Below, in pieces: positions 25,230 to 32,544 of a DNA stretch of 40,792 bases. The notes under the pieces were generated by a model. It saw only the letters and a program-made list of their open reading frames with translations. It searched no databases and had not been told where the DNA came from. How positions within the stretch are numbered: position 1 is the stretch's first letter; each line of letters starts with the position of its first letter. The DNA is from an archaeon (GTDB taxonomy: Archaea; Nanobdellota; Nanobdellia; SCGC-AAA011-G17; PNOQ01). Location of the stretch: positions 1 to 40,792 of the forward strand of contig JAIOSD010000020.1 in the NCBI GenBank assembly GCA_021107835.1. Reading direction: 5' to 3'. The translations under genes were made by a program, and so were the position numbers.

Positions 25230-26283
25230 CTCTACAAGAACCCCCGATAGAATTAGCATTATACCAACTATGTACACAGTGTGCCCCACTTCTAATCATA
25301 ATATTTTTAGAAGCATCTAAGATAGAAGCAACCTCATGATAATTAACTCCAGGAATATTAAAATTAAAAATCCCCCCACCAGGAATCCCAACAACTTTCA
25401 AACCTTCAGTATCAATAGCTTTAACTAATTTTATTTCATGATCATGCACTTCATTCAAACCAATTTTACTCAAATATTTTGCAGCCTCACCAAGACCAAT
25501 TATCCCCGCATAGTTTTGTAACCCTGCTTCAAACTTATTGGGTAATTTTTCAATTTCAAAACTATCATAAGTTGAATTAACAACAGTCTCACCACCAATA
25601 ATAAACTGATCCATCTTTTCAAGTAATTCTTCTTTTCCATATAACACCCCCATACCAGATGGACCCAACATTTTATGCCCTGAAAACGAGATAAAATCAG
25701 CATCTAATTTACGAACATTAACTTCTTGATGTGGAATAGTTTGAGCAGCATCTAAATGAACTTTAGCCCCTTCTTCATGTGCAATTTTCACAATTTCTTT
25801 AGCAGGAATAGTATATCCATCTAAGTTAGAAGTAAAAACAAAACTAACAAAATCATAATCCTTAACAATTTCAGAAAATTTCTCAATATTAAACCCATTA
25901 TTTACTTTAAAAATTCCATACTTTTTAGTTTGCCAAGGCAATAAATTAGAATTATGTTCTCTATCTGTCAACAGAACTTTATCAAATTTAAAAGAGTTAG
26001 CTAACAAATTAATCGATTCTGTAGCATTCTTGGTAAATATTATTTCTTTAGATTTCTTAGCACCAATGAATTTTTTTATAACATTCCTAGCATCATCTAC
26101 CTCATCCTCAACTTTATTTCCCAACTTATGAATACTTCTCCCAGCACAAGCAGGATATTCAGTATAATACTCATTAATTTTATCAATAACTTGTTTTGGT
26201 CTTAGCGACATACATGCACTATCAAAATATATTATCCCTTTCTTTAAAATATGAAAATCTTCACGTATCTTCTCAACATTCAT
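25150..26283 (-). CDS. Class V aminotransferase, SufS/Csd-like cysteine desulfurase
   Basis: The enzyme class removes sulfur from cysteine as a persulfide for Fe-S cluster and thio-cofactor synthesis, using pyridoxal phosphate. The 377-residue protein shows YFDSACMSLRPKQV at the start, the HLDAAQTIPHQEVNV loop, the PLP lysine in SFSGHKMLGPSGMGVLYG, and RSGAHC, which gives the catalytic cysteine in the SufS position. GGSCRASFYLYNT is the C-terminal substrate motif. ATG 26283 follows a GTGAT Shine-Dalgarno-like site; a GTG at 26292 is less likely. No SufU/IscU scaffold is adjacent. It could be another PLP lyase of the same fold. Confidence 0.85.
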   Translation of the reverse strand: MNVEKIREDFHILKKGIIYFDSACMSLRPKQVIDKINEYYTEYPACAGRSIHKLGNKVEDEVDDARNVIKKFIGAKKSKEIIFTKNATESINLLANSFKFDKVLLTDREHNSNLLPWQTKKYGIFKVNNGFNIEKFSEIVKDYDFVSFVFTSNLDGYTIPAKEIVKIAHEEGAKVHLDAAQTIPHQEVNVRKLDADFISFSGHKMLGPSGMGVLYGKEELLEKMDQFIIGGETVVNSTYDSFEIEKLPNKFEAGLQNYAGIIGLGEAAKYLSKIGLNEVHDHEIKLVKAIDTEGLKVVGIPGGGIFNFNIPGVNYHEVASILDASKNIMIRSGAHCVHSWYNANSIGGSCRASFYLYNTLDEIRVLNEELEKLKKLG

Positions 26284-26335
26284 AACAATCACAAATCCAA
26301 TATAATTAATAAAAGTTTCTATCCTTCACAATCAC

Positions 26336-26755
26336 CTAACTATTACTATAAACTTCACATTCTCCACCTTCACAAAGAGTATCATCACAATCTACTTCTA
26401 TTTCATCAGGAGTAAAAAAACAAGTATCTGGATCAGCATCAGGACCATTACAATTATCATACACAACTAAATTATAAATCGCATCAGCACTAAAAGCTAA
26501 ACTAACAAAAAACAAAATTACAAATATCCAAGAAACAACTTCAAAATATTTATGAACCCCTTTAGCCAACCTAGGTGATTTATTCATAACCTTACCAACT
26601 ATTTTACTCTTAACCCTAATATCTAAACCCGATTGACATTTTCTTAAAGTAACTCTTCTAAAAACACAATCAAAAGCTTCTTTAGCCATTGGTCTATACC
26701 CTGCACTAAAAACCGCCAATACACCAAACACTATCAACGAAAGTAAACATATCAT
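26336..26755 (-). CDS. Two-span membrane protein with Cys-rich outer tail
   Basis: The 139-residue protein has spans at about 3-19 (CLLSLIVFGVLAVFSAG) and 74-92 (VVSWIFVILFFVSLAFSA). A basic cytoplasmic loop of about 50 residues holds AFDCVFRRVTLRKC. The outer tail has NCNGPDADPDTCFF and four more cysteines (DCDDTLCEGGECEVY), so disulfides or metal binding are likely. ATG 26755 is chosen over TTG 26767 because a TTTTTAAATTAA box (26772-26783) then fits. The sequence looks like a conserved DPANN membrane protein, but I know no function for it. Confidence 0.65.
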   Translation of the reverse strand: MICLLSLIVFGVLAVFSAGYRPMAKEAFDCVFRRVTLRKCQSGLDIRVKSKIVGKVMNKSPRLAKGVHKYFEVVSWIFVILFFVSLAFSADAIYNLVVYDNCNGPDADPDTCFFTPDEIEVDCDDTLCEGGECEVYSNS

Positions 26756-26803
26756 CAATCCAAACAAAATATATTAATTTAAAAAGATTTCTATAAGTTT
26801 AAT

Positions 26804-27778
26804 TTATTTGCTTCGTTTACCATACATGGGTTCTAAATCAACCCTATCAAGAATATTCTTAGCAGTAGTGGCACTACAGATTCCCCGCCCCTCAGAAAGC
26901 CTTGCTAATGACAATCTTTCTCCCCCCTTTCTTACATTATCATACCTATTAAACATTTCAGTAAGATCTTCAAAATCATAAGAACATCGCATAGATTTGG
27001 CAACATATTCAGCAGCCTTTCTAGTAGCAAATCCCTCATCTTCAGAAAGTTGGAGTATTCTTAACTTCAAAAGAGAAACCAATTTTTCCTTATTCCCCCT
27101 ACTTTTTTTCCATATTCCATGCTGTCCACTTTCATGCAGATATTGTTCCACCCTTTGACGAGAAAGGTTTGCCCTATCTCCCATTTCTTGCAAAGTTAAA
27201 CCTTCTTCAATAATATCATCCATAGCATAATTCGTCCCATAAGGAATTAAATCTTCTGGAAGCCCTATTCCTTCTTCTCTACAAAGCTCCATAATCCCAC
27301 TTGGTTTAAGCCGAACCTGATTACAAAGTAGTTCTAAAGAGTTTTCACCCTTAGCTAAGGAATTTCTAAGTATTTCAATTCTTTTTTTCCTTGGATTTCT
27401 TTTTAAACTAATACCTCCAAAACTTGCATAAGATCGAATAGTACTAACAGCCAATCCAGTTCTCTCATTTAAAATATCAACATCATATATTTCCTCCTCT
27501 TCCACTAACTTCAGAATTTTTTCAACATTTCGCTTTCGCGACACATTCCTAAGACTAACCCCCCCTAAAGAGGCATAAGATTGAATTGTTCTAACAGCCA
27601 ATCTCATTCTCTCACTTAAAACATCAATATCACTAATTCCTTCATCTTCAACTAATTCACGAATTCTATCAATATTTCTTTGCATAAGAGGACCAACCCC
27701 CCCCTCTAAAGAATCAGAAACAGAATCCCCCCTAGACAGATCATTTCCACAACCATTTTTATCATCTGAGAACATCAT
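26804..27778 (-). CDS. Multi-HTH DNA-binding protein with tandem 49-residue repeats
   Basis: The 324-residue protein is built from helix-turn-helix units. Two near-identical repeats start at residues 35 and 84 (period 49; each ends TI-x-SYAS-x-GG-x-SL), and a degenerate third starts at about 133 (LKPSGIMELCREEGIGL). A fourth unit at 194-218 (LTLQEMGDRANLSRQRVEQYL) resembles the sigma-70 region 4 HTH pattern. A C-terminal unit (SLARLSEGRGICSATTAKNI) may be a fifth. The repeats are also clear in DNA, so they arose by duplication. A sequence-specific regulator is likely; the target is unknown. It is divergent from lgt. Confidence 0.65.
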   Translation of the reverse strand: MMFSDDKNGCGNDLSRGDSVSDSLEGGVGPLMQRNIDRIRELVEDEGISDIDVLSERMRLAVRTIQSYASLGGVSLRNVSRKRNVEKILKLVEEEEIYDVDILNERTGLAVSTIRSYASFGGISLKRNPRKKRIEILRNSLAKGENSLELLCNQVRLKPSGIMELCREEGIGLPEDLIPYGTNYAMDDIIEEGLTLQEMGDRANLSRQRVEQYLHESGQHGIWKKSRGNKEKLVSLLKLRILQLSEDEGFATRKAAEYVAKSMRCSYDFEDLTEMFNRYDNVRKGGERLSLARLSEGRGICSATTAKNILDRVDLEPMYGKRSK

Positions 27779-27895
27779 TTTTATTAATTTTAAGACAAAA
27801 TATTCATTTTATAAATCTTTCAATATGTAACCACTAAATAAAAATAACAATTAAACAAGAAACTATTAAATACACCAACTAACCCACAAATAACA

Positions 27896-28645
27896 ATGAT
27901 AGATCCTGTAGCAATAAATTTAGGAACAATACAAATAAGATGGTATGGAATTATCATGGCTTTAAGCTTTGTAATAGCTTATTTCATGATAATAAAATTA
28001 GCAAAACAAAGAAATATTCCAAAAGAAACAATAACAGACTATTTCTTATATTTCATTCCAGCATCAATAATAGGAGCGAGATTATTAGCAGTGATACTAA
28101 ACCACGAAAACTACTCCTCTTTTTACGATATAATTGCAGTATGGCAAGGTGGCATGGCCATACACGGAGGAATAATCGCAACAGTATTAGTAACATTATA
28201 CTTTTGTAAAAAAAGAAACTTACACTTTTATGACATTTCAGATATCTTAGTAATTCCAGTAGCTTTGGGATTAACATTAGGAAGAATTGGGAATTTTATA
28301 AATCAAGAATTTATTGGAAAACCAACTAATCTTCCCTGGGGAGTTTACTTTGATAATATAACAGAAAAAAGACACCCTTCACAAATATATGAATCCCTAA
28401 AAAACTTTTTAATCTTTTCCATAACAATAAAACTCTACGCTTTCAAAAAACTAAAACGTGGAACAATAACATGGGTTTTCTTATTATTATACTCTACTTT
28501 AAGATTCTTAATAGAATTTGTAAAAGAAATGCCAACTTGGTATGAATTAACTTACGGACAGATAGTTTCAATACCAATTATAATCTTATCAATCATTATG
28601 TTGTGGAGAATAGGGAAAAATAACACTGTTAACCATAACCTTTAA
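27896..28645 (+). CDS. lgt: Prolipoprotein diacylglyceryl transferase
   Basis: Lgt moves diacylglycerol from phosphatidylglycerol to the lipobox cysteine of exported prolipoproteins. The 249-residue membrane protein has the whole bacterial signature: IDPVAINLGTIQIRWYG, the catalytic-His loop WQGGMAIHGGI, the Lgt signature GRIGNFINQEFIG, then PWGVYF and RHPSQIYES, and a late Arg in LRFLIEFVKEMP. Seven hydrophobic segments are visible. Most archaea lack Lgt, so bacterial origin by transfer is likely. Archaeal ether lipids raise the question of which lipid donor it uses. LspA is not in the window. A lipobox protein at 10619 is a candidate substrate. Confidence 0.93.
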   Translation: MIDPVAINLGTIQIRWYGIIMALSFVIAYFMIIKLAKQRNIPKETITDYFLYFIPASIIGARLLAVILNHENYSSFYDIIAVWQGGMAIHGGIIATVLVTLYFCKKRNLHFYDISDILVIPVALGLTLGRIGNFINQEFIGKPTNLPWGVYFDNITEKRHPSQIYESLKNFLIFSITIKLYAFKKLKRGTITWVFLLLYSTLRFLIEFVKEMPTWYELTYGQIVSIPIIILSIIMLWRIGKNNTVNHNL

Positions 28646-28709
28646 ATAACATTCAGAAACTAATCATAAGCTAGAATAATAATCTTATAAAATATACGGA
28701 GGGATAAAT

Positions 28710-29786
28710 TTGGAAGAAAATAATAACTTTGGAGATTTTCCAAAACCAGAAGACAAGAAAATTGGAGAAACTCCAAAAATAAACAAAAAAACAAATAGCT
28801 GGAAAATAGCTACTTTTGTATTTGGTATTCTATTTGTTGTAAGCATTTTAACAGGATCTAGCTTATCAGCCTTATCTATTTCAGGTAATACAGTAGCTAT
28901 AGAAGCAGTAGATTTCATAAATACAAATTTACTAGTAGGAAGTCCAGAAAAAGCAACATTAGAAGACTCTGAAAAAGCAAGCGGTGTTAAAGCAACTATT
29001 TCAATTGCAGGACAACAAACCCCAATATTCATAACTAACGATGGGGAAATGATGTATTTGAATGCAATTCCATTAACACAACAAATAATAACAGAACCAC
29101 AAGAATCACCAGAACCACAAGAACAACCAGTAGTAGAAGTTTCAACAAAATCAGACAAACCTACTGTTGAATTATTTATTATGAGTCACTGTCCGTATGG
29201 TACACAAGCAGAAAAAGGAATTTTACCAGTAATTGAAACATTAAGTAACAAAATAGATTTTGATCTTAAGTTTGTATATTACGCAATGCATGGTGAAAAA
29301 GAAGTAAATGAACAAGCAAACCAATATTGTATACAAAAAGAACAAAAAGATAAATTACTAGATTATCTATATTGTTTCTTAGGATCTCAATCAGGTTCAG
29401 AAACTGAAGCAACAAATTGTAGGGCTGAAGTGGGAATCAACGAAGAGATGTTAACTACATGTATTGAATCAGCAAACACCGAATTTGACCTTGATGCAAA
29501 CTTAAAAGATGAATCATCTTGGTTAAGTGGACAATTCCCATTGTTTAATATAGATAAAGAAGACAATGAGAAATATAGTGTAAGAGGTTCACCAACATTA
29601 GTTGTTAATGGAGAAACTGTAAATTCTGGAAGAGATTCGATAAGTTTACTTAAAGCAATTTGTAGCGCATTTAATGTAGCTCCAGAAGAATGTAACACTA
29701 AATTTGAAGTTGGTTCACCAACACCTGGATTTGGATTTGAAAAAACTACACAAGCAAATGCTGCAACTGCCGGTTGTGGTATTTAA
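28710..29786 (+). CDS. Membrane-anchored thioredoxin-fold (DsbA-like) protein
   Basis: The start is TTG 28710 with a strong GGAGGG Shine-Dalgarno (28698-28703). The 358-residue protein has a cytoplasmic tail, one span (IATFVFGILFVVSILTG, about 33-49), a Pro/Glu/Gln-rich linker at about 128-145 and an outer thioredoxin-like domain from about 153. The active-site-like motif is SHCPYGTQAE: only one Cys (161), with Gly in place of the second, as in monothiol relatives. RGSPTLVVNGE supplies the cis-Pro loop. Extra cysteines follow (YCIQKEQ, YCFLG, NCRAE, TCIES), and the tail ends AGCGI. It may handle disulfides of the many exported Cys-rich proteins; this is inference. Confidence 0.78.
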   Translation: MEENNNFGDFPKPEDKKIGETPKINKKTNSWKIATFVFGILFVVSILTGSSLSALSISGNTVAIEAVDFINTNLLVGSPEKATLEDSEKASGVKATISIAGQQTPIFITNDGEMMYLNAIPLTQQIITEPQESPEPQEQPVVEVSTKSDKPTVELFIMSHCPYGTQAEKGILPVIETLSNKIDFDLKFVYYAMHGEKEVNEQANQYCIQKEQKDKLLDYLYCFLGSQSGSETEATNCRAEVGINEEMLTTCIESANTEFDLDANLKDESSWLSGQFPLFNIDKEDNEKYSVRGSPTLVVNGETVNSGRDSISLLKAICSAFNVAPEECNTKFEVGSPTPGFGFEKTTQANAATAGCGI

Positions 29787-29804
29787 TTTCTTTTTTTCTT
29801 TTTT
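29787..29804 (+). terminator. T-rich terminator after the thioredoxin-like gene
   Basis: A run of about 18 bases nearly all T follows the stop codon at once, without a hairpin. This is the usual form of an archaeal terminator. It sits against the stop of the convergent gene. Confidence 0.5.
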
Positions 29805-30143
29805 TCAAGAAATAGATTGAATTAATTCCTTTCTTTCTTCAACTAAAGAATTCTCTTTAACCAAGATCCAATCAAGTTTTATAAGATTCTTAATAAAAGA
29901 ATTCTCAATATTAAGTTTATAATAATCAGACTTTCCTATCTTTCTAGTTTTAACTAACACTTTAGATTTAACAAATTCAGGGAAAAATATTTTTAAAGAA
30001 TTATAACTAACATTACTTTCCCTTGCTATCTCAGTCATAGGAAAATCAAACATATAATTATCTATTAAAAAATCCAATACCCTTAACTGAGGAGTATCTC
30101 CAAATTGTTTCAAAAACAAACTTTTATTTTCTTTTATTTTCAT
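29805..30143 (-). CDS. Winged-helix transcription regulator
   Basis: The 112-residue protein has an N-terminal winged helix-turn-helix: PQLRVLDFLIDNYMFDFPMT, then EIARESNVSYNSLKIFFPEF as the recognition helix region, and a wing with VKTRKIGKSDYYKLN. The C-terminal 30 residues are helical and probably dimerise. It resembles the small wHTH regulators common in DPANN genomes. Two perfect 11-bp direct repeats lie in its own promoter (30163-30184), which suggests autoregulation. The ligand and targets are unknown. Confidence 0.75.
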   Translation of the reverse strand: MKIKENKSLFLKQFGDTPQLRVLDFLIDNYMFDFPMTEIARESNVSYNSLKIFFPEFVKSKVLVKTRKIGKSDYYKLNIENSFIKNLIKLDWILVKENSLVEERKELIQSIS

Positions 30144-30162
30144 TTTCTTGTGTGTGCGAATT

Positions 30163-30184
30163 AAGTATAGTCCAAGTATAGTCC
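30163..30184. repeat. Two tandem 11-bp repeats at the wHTH gene promoter
   Basis: AAGTATAGTCC occurs twice in a row with no gap. On the minus strand it directly follows the TATA box (TTTATAAAGG, 30183-30192) of the wHTH gene and reaches to about the start of transcription. Bound protein would block the promoter. The period is one DNA turn, fitting side-by-side protein binding. Confidence 0.6.
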
Positions 30185-30261
30185 TTTATAAATATTTCTA
30201 TTTTAGTGCGATATATTTCAATAATAGAAACATTTAAAAATCGTAATTATAATTAAATTTT

Positions 30262-30522
30262 ATGTTATTAGACTTAGAAAAAGCTCAAATTATGCGTAAA
30301 CTTGCAAGAAAGGGGAATTGGAAGGCATCATACGATAGATTAGAACATTTTAAAAGATTCCAAAGTTTAGATAAAAGTATAAAAGAACTTTCAAAAATAG
30401 GATGGATTATCATCCACAAAAAAGACAGGTACACCGCAATATCTTTAAACCCAGAACATAAAAAAAAGATTATAGAGTATATTGAAAAAAAAATTCCTCA
30501 CTTAAAAGGAATTATTGAATAG
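30262..30522 (+). CDS. Small winged-helix-like DNA-binding protein
   Basis: The 86-residue protein is basic and has a wHTH outline: helices in AQIMRKLARKGNW, DRLEHFKRF and DKSIKELSKIGW, then a wing IIHKKDRYTAISLNP and a final helix. TTTAAAAA (30232-30239) about 25 nt upstream fits a leaderless mRNA. It shares an intergenic region with the divergent wHTH gene, so the two may be regulated together. Its function is not known. Confidence 0.6.
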   Translation: MLLDLEKAQIMRKLARKGNWKASYDRLEHFKRFQSLDKSIKELSKIGWIIIHKKDRYTAISLNPEHKKKIIEYIEKKIPHLKGIIE

Positions 30523-31239
30523 TTATTTCTTTTCAGCTATTTTCCACATTAAATTAAATTGTTTATAGAACCCATCAGATAATTCTTTACTTTTAATTAA
30601 TATTATTGTTAAAGGCTCCCAAATCATTATGGCAACATACTCTCCAAAAGCCATCCAAGGGGTTGCAGAAAAAAACTTTTTATCAAGAAATCTATATTCC
30701 ATATGTTTCTCAGGATAAACAAACTCAACATCTTTAAAAGTAATCAACTTTTCTTTCATTCCTAGTTTTTGTTCTTGTTTAAAATAATGTTTGATATCAA
30801 TAGGAAAATTTTTCTTAAATAAAGTTTCATCAATTCCATAAGCGTGTATATTTTTTCTTACTCTTAAAGCCAAATTTAACAAAGTTTTAAATCCCCCCTT
30901 TCCACGAAGAACTTCTATCTTAATTTCTTCTTTATGTTGTTCACTTAGATTTATTAGTTCTGGGAGAATTTCCTTGAGTCCAATTTCTTTTTCCTTAATA
31001 AAATCCATTAATTTAGACGGATGCATAGCAGAATAGAATTTAACATTATTTTCAACAGAATAACTAACTAATCCTTTATTTATTAATTTCTCAATAAAAT
31101 CATAAATTGTAGTTCTATGTAGTCCAGATTCTTCTTTTATTTTACTTACCTTAGAACTACCCAATTTTAACAGGGCCAAATATACTTTAGTCTCTCCATC
31201 AGATAATCCCAAATTTTCCAAAATAGCTTTAGTTTCCAT
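30523..31239 (-). CDS. TrmB-family transcription regulator
   Basis: The 238-residue protein has an N-terminal TrmB winged helix: LENLGLSDGETKVYLALLKL, then SGLHRTTIYDFIEKLINKGL as the recognition part. A coiled-coil helix follows (KEKEIGLKEILPELINL), then a C-terminal regulator domain from about residue 100 that resembles the DUF/TrmB effector domain. The start ATG 31239 is decided by the TATA box TTTATATA (31261-31268) about 26 nt away; an open frame extends 33 codons further but crosses that promoter. The effector is unknown; a sugar is typical for TrmB. Confidence 0.85.
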   Translation of the reverse strand: METKAILENLGLSDGETKVYLALLKLGSSKVSKIKEESGLHRTTIYDFIEKLINKGLVSYSVENNVKFYSAMHPSKLMDFIKEKEIGLKEILPELINLSEQHKEEIKIEVLRGKGGFKTLLNLALRVRKNIHAYGIDETLFKKNFPIDIKHYFKQEQKLGMKEKLITFKDVEFVYPEKHMEYRFLDKKFFSATPWMAFGEYVAIMIWEPLTIILIKSKELSDGFYKQFNLMWKIAEKK

Positions 31240-31260
31240 AACAATTTTTAGCATCACTAG

Positions 31261-31305
31261 TATATAAATGTTGTTGTCGGAAAAACGACAGCATAGCTTT
31301 ATATA
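31261..31305. promoter_or_regulatory. Divergent promoters flanking a 5-bp-stem palindrome
   Basis: TTTATATA occurs on the minus strand at 31261-31268 (for the TrmB gene) and on the plus strand at 31298-31305 (for the gene at 31356). Between them, TGTCG (31275-31279) and CGACA (31286-31290) form an inverted repeat around GAAAAA. A TrmB dimer bound here could control both directions; this is inference. Confidence 0.5.
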
Positions 31306-31355
31306 CATATGGATTACTATTTCTAAGTAACAAAACAAAAAGGAGGAAAACTAAA

Positions 31356-31760
31356 ATGACAAATTTAATGCAAAAAATAAGAAATTTATCAACTAACGCC
31401 AAGGTTAGAATTGTGGGATTAGCCACCATAGGGTTAGGTATGTACGGCTTAAATAGTTTGGGGGATCAAAGTGCCGCGGAAAGACATCAAGAACATCAAG
31501 CAAGATTAAAAGCCCACAACGAACAAGTGATCGCTTATGCAGATTCAATGGTTTCTATAGATCAGGCCATAGAAGGTTCTCACACTAATCGAGATGGTGA
31601 AGAGCATAGGACGTGGTATATTGATACAGATAGTAATGGATTTGCTGATCAATATACCTCCACAATTATGGATGCACACCAAATAGATGATATTCGGGTG
31701 GCTCCAGGAGATGATTCTTATCAGATGGACGATCTTAGGGAAGAACTCGGTCAAGAATAG
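31356..31760 (+). CDS. Signal-anchored protein with a calcium-loop-like motif
   Basis: The 134-residue protein starts with a short hydrophobic segment (VRIVGLATIGLGMYGLNSLG, about 17-36), probably an anchor or signal. The outer part is acidic and holds DTDSNGFADQYT, which matches the 12-residue EF-hand/dockerin calcium loop. Unlike most genes here it has a leader: the TATA box is at 31298-31305 and AGGAGG (31341-31346) precedes the ATG. It is followed by a second gene after 11 bp. The family is unknown. Base use is slightly richer in G than in neighbours. Confidence 0.6.
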   Translation: MTNLMQKIRNLSTNAKVRIVGLATIGLGMYGLNSLGDQSAAERHQEHQARLKAHNEQVIAYADSMVSIDQAIEGSHTNRDGEEHRTWYIDTDSNGFADQYTSTIMDAHQIDDIRVAPGDDSYQMDDLREELGQE

Positions 31761-31771
31761 GAGTTAATGAA

Positions 31772-32308
31772 ATGACAAGATTAGATTCAAAATTAATTCA
31801 ATTAAGGGAAAGGGAAAGGGAATTAAATGAAACGATACAACAGTCTCAAAATGAACTAGAAGATTTGTATAAAGGAAAAAACTCAGAAAGATATTTAGTG
31901 GTTTCTATGATAGAAAAATACGCTAAGGAGAACCTCATTCCAATTGGGGACCAATATAAATGTGCGGATGGGATAGATGGGGGATGTATGCGACAATTTT
32001 TTTATGATACTTCTAAAAAGGAAGGATTGGACATTAAGGGGGTTCATATTGGTGGATTAGAGTTACATAAGACCATTAATCCCTTGGAATTTGAGAGATA
32101 TGTTGAATTAAGAAGAAGATCAAATAAAGCCTCAAGGATAGCTAATTACGCTGCATGTTCTGTTGTCGGTTTCCCCCTTATACTTCCTGCACTTATATTT
32201 GCTACCTATATGGGGAATAAAGCAAATAAAATATGTAGTTCCCTTGACTCTTTAACAGGCATGGATGTAGTATCTCACATATCAGAAAAAATCGGGGAAA
32301 CATCCTAA
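31772..32308 (+). CDS. Coiled-coil membrane protein of unknown function
   Basis: The 178-residue protein begins with a strongly charged coiled coil (RLDSKLIQLRERERELNETI, to about residue 35). The middle has YKCADGIDGGCMRQFFYDTS, a Cys/Gly-rich loop. A hydrophobic segment (YAACSVVGFPLILPALIFAT, about 127-146) should span the membrane. A GGAG Shine-Dalgarno precedes the ATG, and it is co-transcribed with the calcium-loop gene. Together they form a two-gene unit facing the TrmB regulator. No family is recognised. Confidence 0.6.
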   Translation: MTRLDSKLIQLRERERELNETIQQSQNELEDLYKGKNSERYLVVSMIEKYAKENLIPIGDQYKCADGIDGGCMRQFFYDTSKKEGLDIKGVHIGGLELHKTINPLEFERYVELRRRSNKASRIANYAACSVVGFPLILPALIFATYMGNKANKICSSLDSLTGMDVVSHISEKIGETS

Positions 32309-32309
32309 C

Positions 32310-32330
32310 TTTTTCTTTTTTTCTTTTTTT
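32310..32330 (+). terminator. T-rich terminator after the coiled-coil gene
   Basis: Almost unbroken T for about 20 bases starts just after the stop codon, without a hairpin. This is typical of archaeal termination and separates the two-gene operon from tRNA-Tyr. Confidence 0.5.
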
Positions 32331-32337
32331 AGTTAAT

Positions 32338-32345
32338 TTTATAAA
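32338..32345 (+). promoter_or_regulatory. TATA box of tRNA-Tyr
   Basis: TTTATAAA lies 27-34 nt upstream of the tRNA-Tyr 5' end, the expected distance for an archaeal promoter. Confidence 0.55.
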
Positions 32346-32371
32346 TAACCTTAAGTCTTAATTTTAAATAT

Positions 32372-32496
32372 CCCGTCGTAGCTTAACCTGGTAAAGCACG
32401 TGGCTGTAGTTACTATTCGACTGTGTCGTAAAGACTAAGAATGAAAAATAGTCAGCCGAACCCGCGGTATTCCCGGTTCGAATCCGGGCGACGGGA
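32372..32496 (+). tRNA. tRNA-Tyr (GUA) with a 51-nt intron at 37/38
   Basis: The exons fold normally: acceptor CCCGTCG/CGACGGG with A73, D-stem GCTT/AAGC, anticodon stem CGTGG/CCGCG, loop CTGTAG+C, and T-arm CCCGG-TTCGAAT-CCGGG. C1-G72 is the archaeal tyrosine identity pair. The intron is 32410-32460, after G37. Intron CAGCC can pair with GGCTG of the 5' exon and ACTATT with AATAGT inside it. That leaves bulges of about 5 nt, so the bulge-helix-bulge is relaxed. CCA is not encoded. Confidence 0.88.
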
Positions 32497-32544
32497 TATT
32501 TTTTCTTCAAAAGATTTATAAATAACCTAAAAATCCAAAAATAT

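Noticed and set aside
27420..27620. Repeats at about 147-bp spacing as a DNA element
   Set aside because: They are codon-phase duplications (3 x 49 residues) within the multi-HTH gene, not a separate DNA repeat.
28685..29698. Minus-strand frames opposite the thioredoxin-like gene
   Set aside because: The plus strand has a Shine-Dalgarno, membrane span and thioredoxin motifs; the opposite frames show no family pattern.
31240..31338. 33-codon N-terminal extension of the TrmB gene
   Set aside because: It would cross the gene's own TATA box (31261-31268) and the palindrome; TrmB homology begins at ATG 31239.
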